NCBI RefSeq assembly: GCF_028401385.1 | Contig: NZ_JAQOMR010000001.1 | Location: 1,304,501-1,368,500 of the forward strand | DNA: 64,000 nt | DNA from: Marinicella algicola | GTDB lineage: Bacteria; Pseudomonadota; Gammaproteobacteria; Xanthomonadales; Marinicellaceae | Direction of reading: 5' to 3' | Shown here: positions 30,285-40,199 of the stretch, piece after piece | How positions within the stretch are numbered: position 1 is the stretch's first letter | Layout: each line of letters starts with the position of its first letter | Notes under the pieces: generated by a model | Database searches by the model: none | Seen by the model: the letters and a program-made list of their open reading frames with translations, nothing else | What the model was told of the DNA's origin: nothing | Program-made: the position numbers and the translations under genes

Positions 30285-31571
30285 ATGACTGAGTTTTACA
30301 GAATTGTTGACGGTGCACCTGCCGGGCGTTTCGACGGTATTGAAAGGCCTTATGGTCCCGAGGATGTGCGCCGTCTTCGCGGTTCGGTTCAGATCCGGGC
30401 AACACTGGCAGAGGAAGGCGCCAAACGGCTGTGGCAGCTGATCCATGATGAGGATTTCGTCAACGCACTCGGAGCCCAGTCTGGCAATCAGGCCATGCAG
30501 ATGGTCCGGGCCGGGCTCACAGCGATTTACCTGTCCGGCTGGCAGGTCGCCGCTGACGCCAATACGGCGTCTGCGATGTATCCTGATCAGTCGCTTTATC
30601 CGGCCAATGCCGGTCCGGAGTTGGTAAAACGCATCAATAAAACACTTCAACGTGCTGATCAGATTGAAATTTCGGAAGGCAATGAACTCTCAGTCGAGAC
30701 CTGGTTTGCGCCGATCGTTGCCGATGCGGAGGCCGGTTTCGGCGGACCGCTCAACGCCTTCGAAATCATGAAGGCCTATATCGAGGCCGGCGCTGCCGGC
30801 GTGCATTTTGAAGACCAGCTCGCATCTGAAAAGAAATGCGGACATCTGGGCGGCAAGGTGCTGATCCCGACCGCCGCCCATATCCGCAATCTGACGGCGG
30901 CAAGGCTTGCCGCAGACGTCATGGGCGTATCGACGCTGGTCATTGCCCGCACCGATGCCGAAGCGGCCAAGCTGCTGACCTCCGACATCGATCAGCGCGA
31001 CCAGCCATTCGTTGATTATGAAGCGGGAAGGACGGCGGAGGGCTTTTACCGGGTCAGAAACGGGCTCGAAGCCTGTATTGCTCGCGCCGTGGCCTATGCA
31101 CCCTATTGCGACCTGATCTGGTGTGAAACCTCGAAACCGGATCTCGATCAGGCCCGCAGGTTTGCCGAGGGCGTGCACAAACATCATCCGGGCAAGCTGC
31201 TCGCCTATAATTGCTCGCCATCCTTCAACTGGAAGAAAAATCTCAGTGATGACGAGATCGCGCGCTTCCAGAAAGAGCTGGGCGCCATGGGCTACAAGTT
31301 CCAGTTCATCACGCTTGCGGGTTTCCACCAGCTCAATTTCGGCATGTTCGAACTGGCACGCGGCTACAACGACCGGCAAATGGCCGCCTATAGCGAATTG
31401 CAGCAGGCGGAGTTCGCCGCCGAAGCCAACGGTTATACCGCAACACGGCATCAGCGCGAGGTCGGGACGGGTTATTTCGATGCGGTTTCGATGGCGATCA
31501 CCGGCGGTACCGGCTCGACAACAGCGATGGGCGAATCCACCGAAACAGCCCAGTTTCATGCTGCTGAATAA
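30285..31571 (+). CDS. aceA: Isocitrate lyase
   Basis: Cleaves isocitrate to glyoxylate and succinate, the first step of the glyoxylate shunt used for growth on acetate and fatty acids. Intact, 428 residues. The catalytic motif KKCGH has its Cys at residue 185; other marks are [40 protein letters not shown] and [13 protein letters not shown]. The length is that of the short (about 430-residue) class. GGAGGAG lies just before the ATG at 30285, which I prefer over an in-frame start at 30240. No malate synthase is nearby. Confidence 0.95.
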   Translation: MTEFYRIVDGAPAGRFDGIERPYGPEDVRRLRGSVQIRATLAEEGAKRLWQLIHDEDFVNALGAQSGNQAMQMVRAGLTAIYLSGWQVAADANTASAMYPDQSLYPANAGPELVKRINKTLQRADQIEISEGNELSVETWFAPIVADAEAGFGGPLNAFEIMKAYIEAGAAGVHFEDQLASEKKCGHLGGKVLIPTAAHIRNLTAARLAADVMGVSTLVIARTDAEAAKLLTSDIDQRDQPFVDYEAGRTAEGFYRVRNGLEACIARAVAYAPYCDLIWCETSKPDLDQARRFAEGVHKHHPGKLLAYNCSPSFNWKKNLSDDEIARFQKELGAMGYKFQFITLAGFHQLNFGMFELARGYNDRQMAAYSELQQAEFAAEANGYTATRHQREVGTGYFDAVSMAITGGTGSTTAMGESTETAQFHAAE

Positions 31572-31606
31572 GGCACCAGCATTCTTTTCGATGAGGAGGA
31601 GATAAC

Positions 31607-31879
31607 ATGACGCGTAAGATCAATGTCAAGGAACGTGCCGAGGCTCAGGCCACGCGCATGTCCAGCGAGCAACAGGCCGCCATCCGCATGGTTGCCAATG
31701 ATCTGCACCGGCTCAATCAGTCGGTCATGCGGGCGGTCGATGCCGGGGTTTCGGTCGAGATCATCCGCTCTGCCCGCCACCATGGCGGCACCAGAAGCTG
31801 GGGCGATCTGCTGGTGCCGGTCATCATCGCCGGCGGTGCTGAAGAACCTGAAGCCGATGCCAGTCTGGCGGCAGGCTGA
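31607..31879 (+). CDS. Small conserved-type protein downstream of aceA
   Basis: 90 residues, starts MTRKINVKERAEAQ behind GAGGAGGAG, 35 bases after aceA, so probably co-transcribed. It is hydrophilic and likely helical in its first 60 residues (IRMVANDLHRLNQSVMRAVD); the 'HHGGTRSWGDLLVPVI' segment and an acidic Ala-rich tail follow. I do not recognise a family. A role linked to isocitrate lyase is suggested only by position. Confidence 0.7.
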   Translation: MTRKINVKERAEAQATRMSSEQQAAIRMVANDLHRLNQSVMRAVDAGVSVEIIRSARHHGGTRSWGDLLVPVIIAGGAEEPEADASLAAG

Positions 31880-31929
31880 TCAGGCTTCAAAGCGAAAAGG
31901 GCAGGGCGTCGTCGCCCTGTCCGCTTGTT

Positions 31930-32694
31930 TCAGAACAGCAATGCCTTCAGCGGCATCCATATGCCCATCAGCGTCATCATCACGCTTTCGGTGAGTGAAA
32001 CAAAGCCGAGGGGAACGGATGAACTGCCGCCGACACAGGCGCATTTGAGCTCTCGCTTGTCGATATAGACCGCCTTGAAGATGCTGACCGTACCGACGAT
32101 ACCGATGAAAAGGGCGACCGGCGCCGACAACCAGACGAGCGCGCCGGCGGTCATCAAAATGCCGGCGAGCGCCTCGCCGAAAGGGTATATGCGGCCATAG
32201 GGCACCCAGCGGCGGGCCAACAGGTCGTAATTCAGGAACATCGTGGAAAAGCTCTCGACATCCTGCAGCTTCTGGATCGCGAGAATAGTCATCGACAGCG
32301 AGATGAACCATTCGACAGCGCGCAGCGACAGCAGTGTTCCGTATTGATGCCAGGACAGGCCGGGCGCCAGAAGAAGCGCCACAGCAAAGATCGCGATCAC
32401 CGGCTTGTAGCTGGTTTCGCTCTGCTCTTCCGGCGGTGGGTCAAGCTTGAAGAAAACGCGCAGATCGTCGTAGCCGCCGATGCGCTTGCCGTCGATGAAG
32501 GTTTGGGGTGTCGTCTTGACGCCGTGTTCCTCCATGAAGCCATCGGTCTCCTCCCGGGTCGTAAGATGATGGTCTTCCACCTCATAGCCGTTGCTCTTCA
32601 GCAGATGGCGCGATTTCAGGCCGAACGGGCAGACATGATCAGGCATGACCATGCGATAGAGAATGGCGGTCTTCGTCTGTTTTGTAGTGGTCAT
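31930..32694 (-). CDS. Glutaredoxin domain fused to MauE/DoxX-like membrane domain
   Basis: 254 residues, intact. Residues 1-85 form a glutaredoxin with one active-site Cys (DHVCPFGLKSRHLL) and the cis-Pro/glutathione site (KTTPQTFIDGKRIGGYDDL). From about residue 95 come four or five hydrophobic helices of the MauE/DoxX class, with a Cys-x-Cys (LKCACVGG) near the end as in MauE-like proteins that pass electrons for disulfide chemistry. The active site CPFG lacks the second Cys, so it is monothiol-like. It probably carries thiol redox equivalents at the inner membrane; substrate unknown. Confidence 0.8.
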   Translation of the reverse strand: MTTTKQTKTAILYRMVMPDHVCPFGLKSRHLLKSNGYEVEDHHLTTREETDGFMEEHGVKTTPQTFIDGKRIGGYDDLRVFFKLDPPPEEQSETSYKPVIAIFAVALLLAPGLSWHQYGTLLSLRAVEWFISLSMTILAIQKLQDVESFSTMFLNYDLLARRWVPYGRIYPFGEALAGILMTAGALVWLSAPVALFIGIVGTVSIFKAVYIDKRELKCACVGGSSSVPLGFVSLTESVMMTLMGIWMPLKALLF

Positions 32695-32726
32695 GATACC
32701 GTTCCTTTGTCCGGCGCGTTGAACGG

Positions 32727-32755
32727 AAAAACCCGCCGTCCTGTCAGGCGGCGGG
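32727..32755 (-). terminator. Rho-independent terminator
   Basis: GC-rich hairpin (arms CCCGCC/GGCGGG with inner pairs) followed on the minus strand by TTTTT. It ends the small minus-strand gene at 32788-32952 and separates it from the glutaredoxin fusion. Confidence 0.8.
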
Positions 32756-32787
32756 TCTTGGTTCAGGCCGCTTTCGGGCTGCGGTTG

Positions 32788-32952
32788 TTATGAAGGGCTA
32801 TTGCCGTTCTGTTGCGATTTGCCGTGATTTGCCGATGTGCTGGCATCCGGTTCCTGCCCGAAATAGGTGCCGCCGAGATGGCCGCCCGCGCCCATATTTT
32901 CGACCTGGCGCAGCGTGCGTTCGGTTTCCTTTTCCTTGTCGATCTTGCTCAT
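32788..32952 (-). CDS. Small hydrophilic protein, unknown
   Basis: 54 residues, starts MSKIDKEKETERTLRQ with a good GGAGA site; the body GGHLGGTYFGQEPDAST and an Asn/Ser/Gln-rich tail suggest a mostly disordered protein. An upstream frame extension exists but lacks a ribosome binding site. A strong terminator follows directly, which supports it being a real transcript. Family not recognised. Confidence 0.55.
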   Translation of the reverse strand: MSKIDKEKETERTLRQVENMGAGGHLGGTYFGQEPDASTSANHGKSQQNGNSPS

Positions 32953-33056
32953 CACAATCTCTCCTTCGGTTGGGGATTCTCCCGTTAAACCAAGCGGAAA
33001 GGAAATTGTTCCGTTGAAAATCAAGGGGAGCCGGAAAGGCAGTGCCCGGCTTTTCG

Positions 33057-34889
33057 TCAGCCGTGGGCGCGGATGGCGTCCAGAAACTCTGCGCCATAGC
33101 GCTGCAGTTTGGTTTTTCCGACGCCCTGGATCTCAAGCATTGCCTCCGCTGAACCGGGGCGCTGGCTGGCCAGCGCGATCAATGTCGCATCAGGAAAGAT
33201 GACGTAGGGCGGAACTTCAAGCTCCTTTGCCAGTGCTGTGCGGGTTGTGCGCAGGACCTCGAACAGCGCCTGATCATGTTCGGAAAGAGCTGCTTTCGCA
33301 TCATTGCGCCTGCGCGCGCCGGAGGACGCTTTGCCCTTGGGCGTGCGGTCGACCCTGAACCGCAGCGAAAGCTCGTGTTTGAACACCGCGCGGGCCTCGG
33401 GCTCGAGCTTCAGGGCGCCATAGGCATCGTGATCGACGCGGATCAGGCCCTTTGCCAGCAATTGGCGATAGACCGATTGCCATGTCTTGGGCGCGATATC
33501 CCTGCCCGCGCCAAAAACCGGCATGGTGTTATGGCCGAAGCTCTCGGTTCGTTCTGTTTCTTTGCCGGTCAGCACATCGATCAGGTGGCCGGCGCCGAAA
33601 CGCTCTCCGGTGCGGTAGATCGCGGCCATGGCCTTGATGGCCGCTTCGGTGCCATCCCAGGTTTCGACCGGCGACAGGCAGGTATCGCAATTGCCGCAAT
33701 TGCCGCCGTGCTGCTCGCCGAAATGGGCAAGAATGGCCTGTCTGCGGCAGTCCGCCGTCTCGCAGATGCCGAGCAGCGCATTGAGCTTGGTGCGCTCGAC
33801 GCGCTTGACCTCATCGGCGGAGGCGCCGCGGTCGATCATGCGGCCGCGCTGGGTGACGTCGGCCATGCCGTAGACCATCCAGGCATCGGCGGGAAGGCCG
33901 TCTCGGCCGGCGCGCCCGGTCTCCTGATAATAGGCCTCCACCGAACCTGGCAGATCGAGATGGGCGACATAGCGGACATCCGGCTTGTCGATCCCCATGC
34001 CGAAGGCGACGGTAGCCACAAGGCAGAGTTCTTCCTCGCGCAGGAAAGCATCCTGATGGGCATCACGGGTCTCGCGTGGCATGCCGGCGTGATAGGCCAG
34101 CGCATAGATCCCTTGCGTGTTCAGCCATTCGGCAGTTTCCTCCACCTTGGCGCGCGACAGGCAGTAGATAATGCCGCTTTCGCCCTTGTGGCGGGACAGA
34201 AAATCCAGAAGCTGGCGGCGCGGCTGTTCGCGCTCGACGATTTCGTAGGTGATGTTGTGGCGATCGAACGAGGTCGTGAACACGGCCGCATTCTGAAGCG
34301 CCAGCCGTTCGATGATATCTTCGCGGGTATGCGGATCGGCGGTTGCCGTCAGCGCCATACGCGGCACGCCGGGAAAGGCCTCGGCAAGCCGGTCGAGCGA
34401 CCGGTATTCCGGCCTGAAATCATGCCCCCATTGGGAAACGCAGTGGGCTTCATCGATGGCAAAGAGCGCGATATCGAGATCGCGCATCATCTCCATGAAG
34501 CCGGACGTGGCCACCCGTTCCGGCGTGACATAAAGGACGTCGAGTTCATGCCGCGCTAAAGCCCTTCGTGTCGTGACGAATTCATCCTGGGACTGTGAGG
34601 AATTGAGGGCCGCAGCCCGCACACCGAGCTGCTTCAGCGCCTCAACCTGATCGCGCATCAGTGCAATCAGCGGCGAAATCACCACGCCGACGCCGTTTCG
34701 GCAGAGCGCGGGCAGCTGATAGCAGAGGGATTTTCCGGCACCTGTGGGAAACAGCACCACGGCGTCGCCACCTGAGATGACCTGCTCGATCACGGCTGCC
34801 TGTTTGCCGCGAAACTCGGAATAACCGTAGATTTCGCGCAGAACGGTGAGCGGTTCGGCGGGAGCGGGACGGGTTTGCTGTGCGGTCAA
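33057..34889 (-). CDS. recQ: ATP-dependent DNA helicase RecQ
   Basis: Intact, 610 residues, 3'-5' DNA helicase for recombination and replication-fork repair. Order: helicase motif I ([15 protein letters not shown]), motif II DEAH ([20 protein letters not shown]), motif III (ALTATAD), motif VI ([16 protein letters not shown]), the zinc-binding RQC Cys cluster ([12 protein letters not shown] to CGNCDTC), a winged helix, and a C-terminal HRDC domain ([14 protein letters not shown]). The start codon is TTG at 34889 with AAGGA upstream. It is a single gene between iolG and the small protein. Confidence 0.95.
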   Translation of the reverse strand: MTAQQTRPAPAEPLTVLREIYGYSEFRGKQAAVIEQVISGGDAVVLFPTGAGKSLCYQLPALCRNGVGVVISPLIALMRDQVEALKQLGVRAAALNSSQSQDEFVTTRRALARHELDVLYVTPERVATSGFMEMMRDLDIALFAIDEAHCVSQWGHDFRPEYRSLDRLAEAFPGVPRMALTATADPHTREDIIERLALQNAAVFTTSFDRHNITYEIVEREQPRRQLLDFLSRHKGESGIIYCLSRAKVEETAEWLNTQGIYALAYHAGMPRETRDAHQDAFLREEELCLVATVAFGMGIDKPDVRYVAHLDLPGSVEAYYQETGRAGRDGLPADAWMVYGMADVTQRGRMIDRGASADEVKRVERTKLNALLGICETADCRRQAILAHFGEQHGGNCGNCDTCLSPVETWDGTEAAIKAMAAIYRTGERFGAGHLIDVLTGKETERTESFGHNTMPVFGAGRDIAPKTWQSVYRQLLAKGLIRVDHDAYGALKLEPEARAVFKHELSLRFRVDRTPKGKASSGARRRNDAKAALSEHDQALFEVLRTTRTALAKELEVPPYVIFPDATLIALASQRPGSAEAMLEIQGVGKTKLQRYGAEFLDAIRAHG

Positions 34890-34994
34890 TGGAGATTCCT
34901 TCAGATCGGGTTTCCATTATCGCAAATCCGGCCGCCCGGCGCGAGCCGCTTGAGAGGATTTCATGATCTAAGTCGATGATCACGCAACGCAAGA

Positions 34995-35034
34995 ACCCGA
35001 AACGCCGGTCATTCCGGTCGGTCTCGGGCTTTTG
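34995..35034. terminator. Possible terminator between iolG and recQ
   Basis: Interrupted inverted repeat CCCGA ... CCGG-TCATT-CCGG ... TCGGG followed by CTTTT on the plus strand. As both neighbours are on the minus strand, the orientation of the T-run does not fit perfectly; it may work weakly in both directions. Confidence 0.35.
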
Positions 35035-35082
35035 TGGGGATTCCGGTTTTTCAACGATCCCGGTGGGGACCGCAAGGTTCCG

Positions 35083-36087
35083 TCAGCCCCGGATTTCCGA
35101 AATGTAAACCAGACGTTTTTCCCGGGCCGAGGTGTCAGCTGCTTCGGCGATTTCAAGCGCCTTCAGCCCGTCATCGCCGCTCGGCGACATTGCAGCCCCG
35201 GATTTCAGATTTTCTGCAAAACTGCGGATTTCGGCGGCAAAGGCGTCTACGTAGCGGGTCATGAAAAAATCATAGATCGGCGGACGCAGAAACCCCTCGG
35301 CGGTGGCAAGTTCGATTGATGCAGGCCGGAGGTTTTCGGCGGAGACCGCACCCTTGGAGCCCAGAACCTCTATGCGCTGGTCATAGCCGAAGGTGGCGCG
35401 ACGCGAGTTCGAGATCGTGCACTGGCGGCCGGAAACCGTAGTCAGAAGCGTCGAGGCACTGTCGTAATCACCGATCTTGCCGATTTCCGGATCGATCAGC
35501 GCCGATCCACTGGCCTGCACCGTCTCGATTTCCTCGTCGAGCAGGAAACGGCTCATGTCGAAATCATGGATCGTCATGTCCTTGAAGAAACCGCCTGAGG
35601 AGGCAAGATAGGAAATCGGCGGCGGGGAGGGGTCGCGCGAAATGATGTGCAGCATTTCCGGATTGCCGATCTTGCCGTCGGCAATCGTCTGCTTCAGGGC
35701 CTGGAAATTGGGGTCGAAGCGGCGGTTGAAGCCTAGCATCAGCCGGGTGCCGGTTTCCTCGACCACGGCAAGGCACTGGCGCGCCCGCGCCGAATCGAGG
35801 TCGACGGGTTTTTCGCAGAAGATCGCCTTTCCGGCGCGCGCAAATTTTTCGATCAGGTCGGCATGGGTGCCGGTCGGGGTGGCGATGATCACCGCATCGA
35901 TGCTGGCATCGGCGGCAATCTCCTCGATCGTCGAAACCGCGGTCTCGTAGGTCGCCGCGATTTCATTGGCGGCGTCGGTGTTGGCGTCGGCGATGGCAGC
36001 GAGCCTGACGCCTGCAACCGAGGTCACGGCGCGCGCATGGACACGCCCGATCCGTCCGGCGCCCAAAAGTGCAATCGATACAGTCAT
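35083..36087 (-). CDS. iolG: Inositol 2-dehydrogenase-like Gfo/Idh/MocA oxidoreductase
   Basis: NAD-dependent oxidation of myo-inositol (or scyllo-inositol) to inosose, the first catabolic step. 334 residues, intact. The Rossmann GAGRIGRVHARAV motif is at residues 8-20; EKPVDLD holds the catalytic-site Lys, and the substrate region is SSGGFFKDMTIHDFDMSRFL (Lys-Asp-His as in IolG). Start at 36087 has GGAGG upstream. It is divergent from the RpiR-type regulator and the inositol operon, with a shared operator-like palindrome between. Other Gfo/Idh enzymes look alike, so the exact isomer used is inferred from context. Confidence 0.85.
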   Translation of the reverse strand: MTVSIALLGAGRIGRVHARAVTSVAGVRLAAIADANTDAANEIAATYETAVSTIEEIAADASIDAVIIATPTGTHADLIEKFARAGKAIFCEKPVDLDSARARQCLAVVEETGTRLMLGFNRRFDPNFQALKQTIADGKIGNPEMLHIISRDPSPPPISYLASSGGFFKDMTIHDFDMSRFLLDEEIETVQASGSALIDPEIGKIGDYDSASTLLTTVSGRQCTISNSRRATFGYDQRIEVLGSKGAVSAENLRPASIELATAEGFLRPPIYDFFMTRYVDAFAAEIRSFAENLKSGAAMSPSGDDGLKALEIAEAADTSAREKRLVYISEIRG

Positions 36088-36139
36088 ATGTCCTCCCGCA
36101 ATCCCGTATCCGCGACCGATCTTGTGTCGCTTGTGAAAA

Positions 36140-36155
36140 TAGAATAAAAATTCTA
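36140..36155. promoter_or_regulatory. Operator-like palindrome, iolG/regulator divergent region
   Basis: TAGAAT-AAAA-ATTCTA, six-base arms, between the divergent starts of iolG (36087) and the RpiR-type gene (36202). It resembles the palindrome at 37060-37071 upstream of the transporter, sharing TAGAAT-N4-ATTC. Likely bound by the RpiR-type regulator. Confidence 0.55.
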
Positions 36156-36201
36156 AAAACATCAATTGTGGAATATGTCAAGCGCAATCACGGAGCCCCT
36201 C

Positions 36202-37037
36202 ATGTCCAACCACGCCAGTGCCGCGCCCGATACGATCGACGCCTTTTTGCCCGCCTGGCGGAGCGTTCATCGGCGTTTCCGAAGCGGCTGAAACAGTGCG
36301 CCGATTTCGTTGCCGCCAACCCTGATCGTGTCGCGGTATCGACAGTTGCCGAGCTTTCAGCGGAAGCCGGCGTTCAGCCATCGGCCTTCATGCGGTTTTG
36401 CCAGGAACTCGGTTTCTCCGGCTTCTCCCAGATGCAGCGGCTATTCCGCAGTGACTATTCGCGGAAATGGCCGGACTACGCTACACGGCTCGATTCGCTG
36501 CGCGGTCACGGTTCCGACAGCCCGGCAGCACTTCTTGCCGAATTTGTCGAAGTCGGCCGGATTTCGCTCGAAAATCTTTTGACCTCGGTGGAAACCGAAG
36601 CGCTGAATGATGCTGTTGAAATGCTAGCCAGGGCGGAAACGATCCACCTTGCCGGGTTTCGGCGTGCCTTTCCCGTGACGTCCTATCTCGCCTATGCGTT
36701 TGAGAAGATGGGCATCCCTGCGGTGTTGCATACGGGCACCGCCGGTCTCGGTCTCGAACACACGATCCGCGCCGACGATGCCGTGCTCGCCGTCACCTTT
36801 GCCCCCTATACCGAGCGGACGCTGGAAATCGCAGAGGCAGGCAAGGCGCGCGGCGCCGGGCTTGTTGCGATCACCGATTATGTCACCAGCCCGCTGGTGC
36901 AGCTTGGCGCTACCACGCTGCATGTGGCCGAGCCCGATGTCGGGGCCTTTCGCGCGTTGTCCGGCTCGCTTTCGCTTGCCATCTCGCTGGCCGTTTCGGT
37001 CGGTGCCGCTCGCGAAAGCCGAAAAAATAGAAAATAA
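36202..37037 (+). CDS. RpiR/MurR-family regulator of the inositol locus, one frame break
   Basis: About 278 residues: N-terminal helix-turn-helix of the RpiR class (AVSTVAELSAEAGVQPSAFM then RFCQELGFSGFSQMQRLFR), C-terminal SIS sugar-phosphate domain (AETIHLAGFRRAFPVTSYLA, GLVAITDYVTSPLVQLG). Such proteins (IolR of rhizobia) repress inositol genes until a phosphorylated intermediate binds the SIS domain. A T is missing from the run near 36246; restoring it joins MSNHASAAPDTIDAF to FARLAERSSAFPKRL. Placed between iolG and the transporter genes. Confidence 0.88.
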
Positions 37038-37059
37038 ATATTGCAATGATTCGTAAATA

Positions 37060-37071
37060 GAATTTAAATTC
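37060..37071. promoter_or_regulatory. Operator-like palindrome before the inositol transporter
   Basis: Perfect 12-bp palindrome GAATTTAAATTC, preceded by TA, about 100 bases before the binding-protein gene. Same core as at 36140-36155, so probably one regulator controls both promoters. Confidence 0.6.
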
Positions 37072-37168
37072 CTTTCGCGAAACGCAGAGCTATTTGCGTT
37101 TCGGTACTGAAATCTGCCCTTGCCGGGAGGAGGTTGGGGCGAATTCATCCTTGGAGGAGGACTTAATC

Positions 37169-38116
37169 ATGAAAACAAGATTTCTTGCGCTGGCGGCAAC
37201 GGCTGTCGCAATCACGAGCCTGGCGCCTGTTGCGGCGCAGGCCGAAGGCGAGCGCTTCGTTCTGATCTCGCATGCGCCCGACAGCGACAGCTGGTGGAAC
37301 ACCATCAAGAACGCCATCAATGTTGCAGGCGACCAGATGGATGTTGAAGTGGAATACCGCAACCCGCCGACGGGCGACCTTGCCGATATGGGCCGTATCG
37401 TCCAGCAAGCGGCTGCGTCCAACCCGGATGGTATCATCGTGACGATTGCCGACTATGACGTGCTGTCGGGACCGGTTTCGGATGCCGTGGCCAAGGGCAT
37501 TCCGGTGATCACCATCAATTCAGGCACCGAGGAGCAGTCGAAACAGCTTGGTGCAATGATGCATGTGGGGCAGCCGGAATATATGGCTGGCAAGCTGGCC
37601 GGGGAGCGGGCCAAGAAGGAGTCGGATGCCGACAGCTTCCTGTGCGTCAACCACTACATCACCAATCCGGCATCAGTTGAACGCTGCCAGGGCTTTGCCG
37701 ACGGTCTCGGTGTCGAACTCGGCCAGCAGATGATTGACAGCGGCATGGACCCTTCCGAGGTCAAGTCGAAGGTCATGGCCTATCTCAATTCCAACCCCGA
37801 TACCGGCGCTATCCTGACGCTCGGTCCCAACTCTGCCGAGCCGACGATCGCGGCTCTCGATGAGGCGGGCCAGGCGGGCGAAGTCTATTTCGGCACCTTC
37901 GATCTTTCGAGCGGGATCGCCGATGCTATTAAGGCTGGCACCATCGATTTTGCGATCGACCAGCAGCCCTATCTGCAAGGATACCTGCCGGTGGTCATTC
38001 TGACCAATTATGCCCGCTACGGCGTGATGCCGGGCAACTCGATCAATTCGGGTCCGGGCTTCATCACCGACAGCAATATCGAACTGGTTGAGAAATATGC
38101 AGGTCAGTATCGCTAA
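37169..38116 (+). CDS. Inositol-binding periplasmic protein of ABC transporter
   Basis: Intact, 315 residues, type I binding protein. The signal peptide (MKTRFLALAATAVAITSLAP, cleavage after AQA) is followed by FVLISHAPDSDSWWNTIKNA. The ligand-site Trp pair and the IDFAIDQQPYLQGYLPVVIL block are typical of sugar-binding proteins of the IbpA/RbsB class. GGAGGAGG precedes the ATG. The first gene of the inositol operon; inositol as ligand is inferred from its neighbours. Confidence 0.88.
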   Translation: MKTRFLALAATAVAITSLAPVAAQAEGERFVLISHAPDSDSWWNTIKNAINVAGDQMDVEVEYRNPPTGDLADMGRIVQQAAASNPDGIIVTIADYDVLSGPVSDAVAKGIPVITINSGTEEQSKQLGAMMHVGQPEYMAGKLAGERAKKESDADSFLCVNHYITNPASVERCQGFADGLGVELGQQMIDSGMDPSEVKSKVMAYLNSNPDTGAILTLGPNSAEPTIAALDEAGQAGEVYFGTFDLSSGIADAIKAGTIDFAIDQQPYLQGYLPVVILTNYARYGVMPGNSINSGPGFITDSNIELVEKYAGQYR

Positions 38117-38261
38117 CGTCTGACAATGGCGCCGCCGCGCGGCTTTTGTCGCGTGGCGGTTTCTCCGGCATCCTGCCGGTACCCTGAAAGACCGAGCCCT
38201 GCCGGATGTCAAAAGAGCCGCCGGCCCAGAAAACCATTGCCTGCGTGGCGGAGAGAAATCG

Positions 38262-39406
38262 ATGTCCAAATCCCAACAACAAAAGCCGCACCGGCCAATC
38301 GAGGAGTTGATCCTCGAAGAGCGCATGCGCCCCGTGCCACGCTGGCGCAAGGCGCTGATCCGGCCCGAGCTCGGCTCCATCTGCGGCACCATTCTCGTAT
38401 TCCTGCTGTTTGCAACGATTGCCGGCGACAGCGGCATGTTTTCGGCCGAAGGCTTCATCAATTGGGGCACAGTGTCCGCTCAGTTCGCGATTATCGCCGT
38501 CGGCGCCTGCCTGTTGATGATCGCGGGCGAGTTCGACCTGTCGATTGGCTCGATGATCGGCTTTGCCGGTATCGTGATCGCTCTTCTCACAGTGCAATTG
38601 GGCTGGCCCGCCTGGCTTGCCATCCTGACTGCCTTTGCGGTCGCGGTTGCCATCGGCGCGCTGAACGGATTTCTGGTGATCCGCACCGGCCTGCCGTCCT
38701 TTATCGTGACGCTCGCCTTCCTGTTCATCCTGCGTGGCCTGACGATCTTCATCGCCATCTCGACCACCGGCAAGACCATTATCGGCGGTGTTCGCGAGGC
38801 ATCCGAGGGCGATTTCGTAGCCTCGCTTTTCGGCGGCAAGGTTTTGACCGGGCTGTTCAGCTGGCTTGCCGAACATGACATGATTTCGACCTTCGTTGCG
38901 GGGCCACGCGCCGGACAACCGGTTGTCGAGGGCATTCCAATGCTGATGGTGTGGGCGGTTGTTCTGGTGGTGCTCGGTCATTTCATGCTGGTGCGCACCA
39001 AGTTCGGCAACTGGATCTTTGCCGCCGGTGGTGATGCGCAGGCCGCGCGCTATGTCGGCGTCCCGGTCAACCGTGTCAAAATTCTGATGTTCATGCTGAC
39101 GGCATTTTGCGCCACTATCTTCGCCACCTGCCAGGTGATGGAGTTCGGCTCGGCAGCGGCGGACCGCGGCCTGTTGAAGGAGTTCGAGGCGATCATTTCG
39201 GTCGTCATCGGTGGCGCGTTGCTCACCGGCGGCTACGGCTCGGTGATCGGCGCAGCCCTTGGCGCACTGATCTTTGGCGTTGTTCAGCAGGGCCTGTTTT
39301 TGCTGGGGTCGAAAGCTCTCTGTTCCGGGTTTTCCTCGGCGTTATTCTGCTGCTCGCCGTCATTCTCAACACCTATATCCGTCGCCGCATCACGGGAGAA
39401 CGCTAG
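38262..39406 (+). CDS. Inositol ABC transporter permease, one frame break
   Basis: About 381 residues, BPD_transp_2 family. The block [19 protein letters not shown] is the family signature; [18 protein letters not shown] and [20 protein letters not shown] follow. The N-terminal 40 residues are basic and cytoplasmic. A T is missing from the run near 39300; repair gives [17 protein letters not shown] and a C-terminus ending RRRITGER. It follows the binding protein and precedes the ATPase, the order normal for rhizobial inositol uptake. Confidence 0.88.
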
Positions 39407-39408
39407 AC

Positions 39409-40199
39409 ATGAGCGCACCTCTGATCGAACTCGAAGATATCGAAAAGCATTTCGGCCCGGTGATTGCCCTTGCCGGTGTGTCGCTCTCGGTGATGGCCGG
39501 AGAATGCCATTGTCTGCTCGGTGACAATGGTGCCGGCAAATCCACCTTCATCAAGACCATGTCCGGCGTTCACAAACCGAGCTATGGTCGCATTCTCGTC
39601 GACGGCAAGGAAGTCAGCTTCAACGATCCGCGCGATGCGATGGCCGCCGGGATTGCCACGGTCTATCAGGATCTGGCGATGATCCCGCTGATGTCGGTCA
39701 CCCGCAATTTCTGGATGGGGCGTGAACCGGAACGGCGCATCGGTCCCATAAAAGTGTTCGACCACAGACGAGCCGGCGCCGTCACAGTCGCGGAAATGGC
39801 GAAGATGGGTATTCAGCTGCGCTCGGCCGATCAGGCCGTCGGCACGCTTTCGGGCGGTGAGCGGCAGACGGTTGCGATTTCGCGCTCGGTCTATTTCGGC
39901 GCTCGCGTGCTGATCCTCGACGAGCCGACTTCGGCGCTGGGCGTGCGCCAGACGGCCAATGTGCTGTCCACCATCGACGCGGTGCGCAAAAGGGCATCGG
40001 CGTGGTCTTCATCACACATAATGTCCGCCATGCGCTGGCCGTCGGCGACCGTTTCACTGTCATCAATCACGGCAAGACGCTGGGCACTGCGAAGCGTGGT
40101 GAGATCAATGCCGAACAGCTTCAGGATCTGATGGCCGGCGGACGTGAACTTGTTGAACTCGAGATCTTCGCTGGGAGGCACTGTCTAGAGCATGCATGA
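39409..40199 (+). CDS. Inositol ABC transporter ATP-binding protein (single domain), one frame break
   Basis: About 263 residues with one ATPase domain: Walker [16 protein letters not shown]-loop TVYQDLAMI, signature [16 protein letters not shown], Walker [14 protein letters not shown], and the H-loop in [14 protein letters not shown] after repair of an A-run near 39990. A single-domain ATPase with an RbsC-type permease is typical of inositol transporters in this group, in contrast to the two-domain ATPase at 8206. The permease stop lies two bases upstream, and the next ATG overlaps its end. Confidence 0.88.

Noticed and set aside
33276..34559. 427-codon open frame on the plus strand within recQ
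   Set aside because: Antisense shadow of recQ, whose helicase motifs are all in the minus frame.
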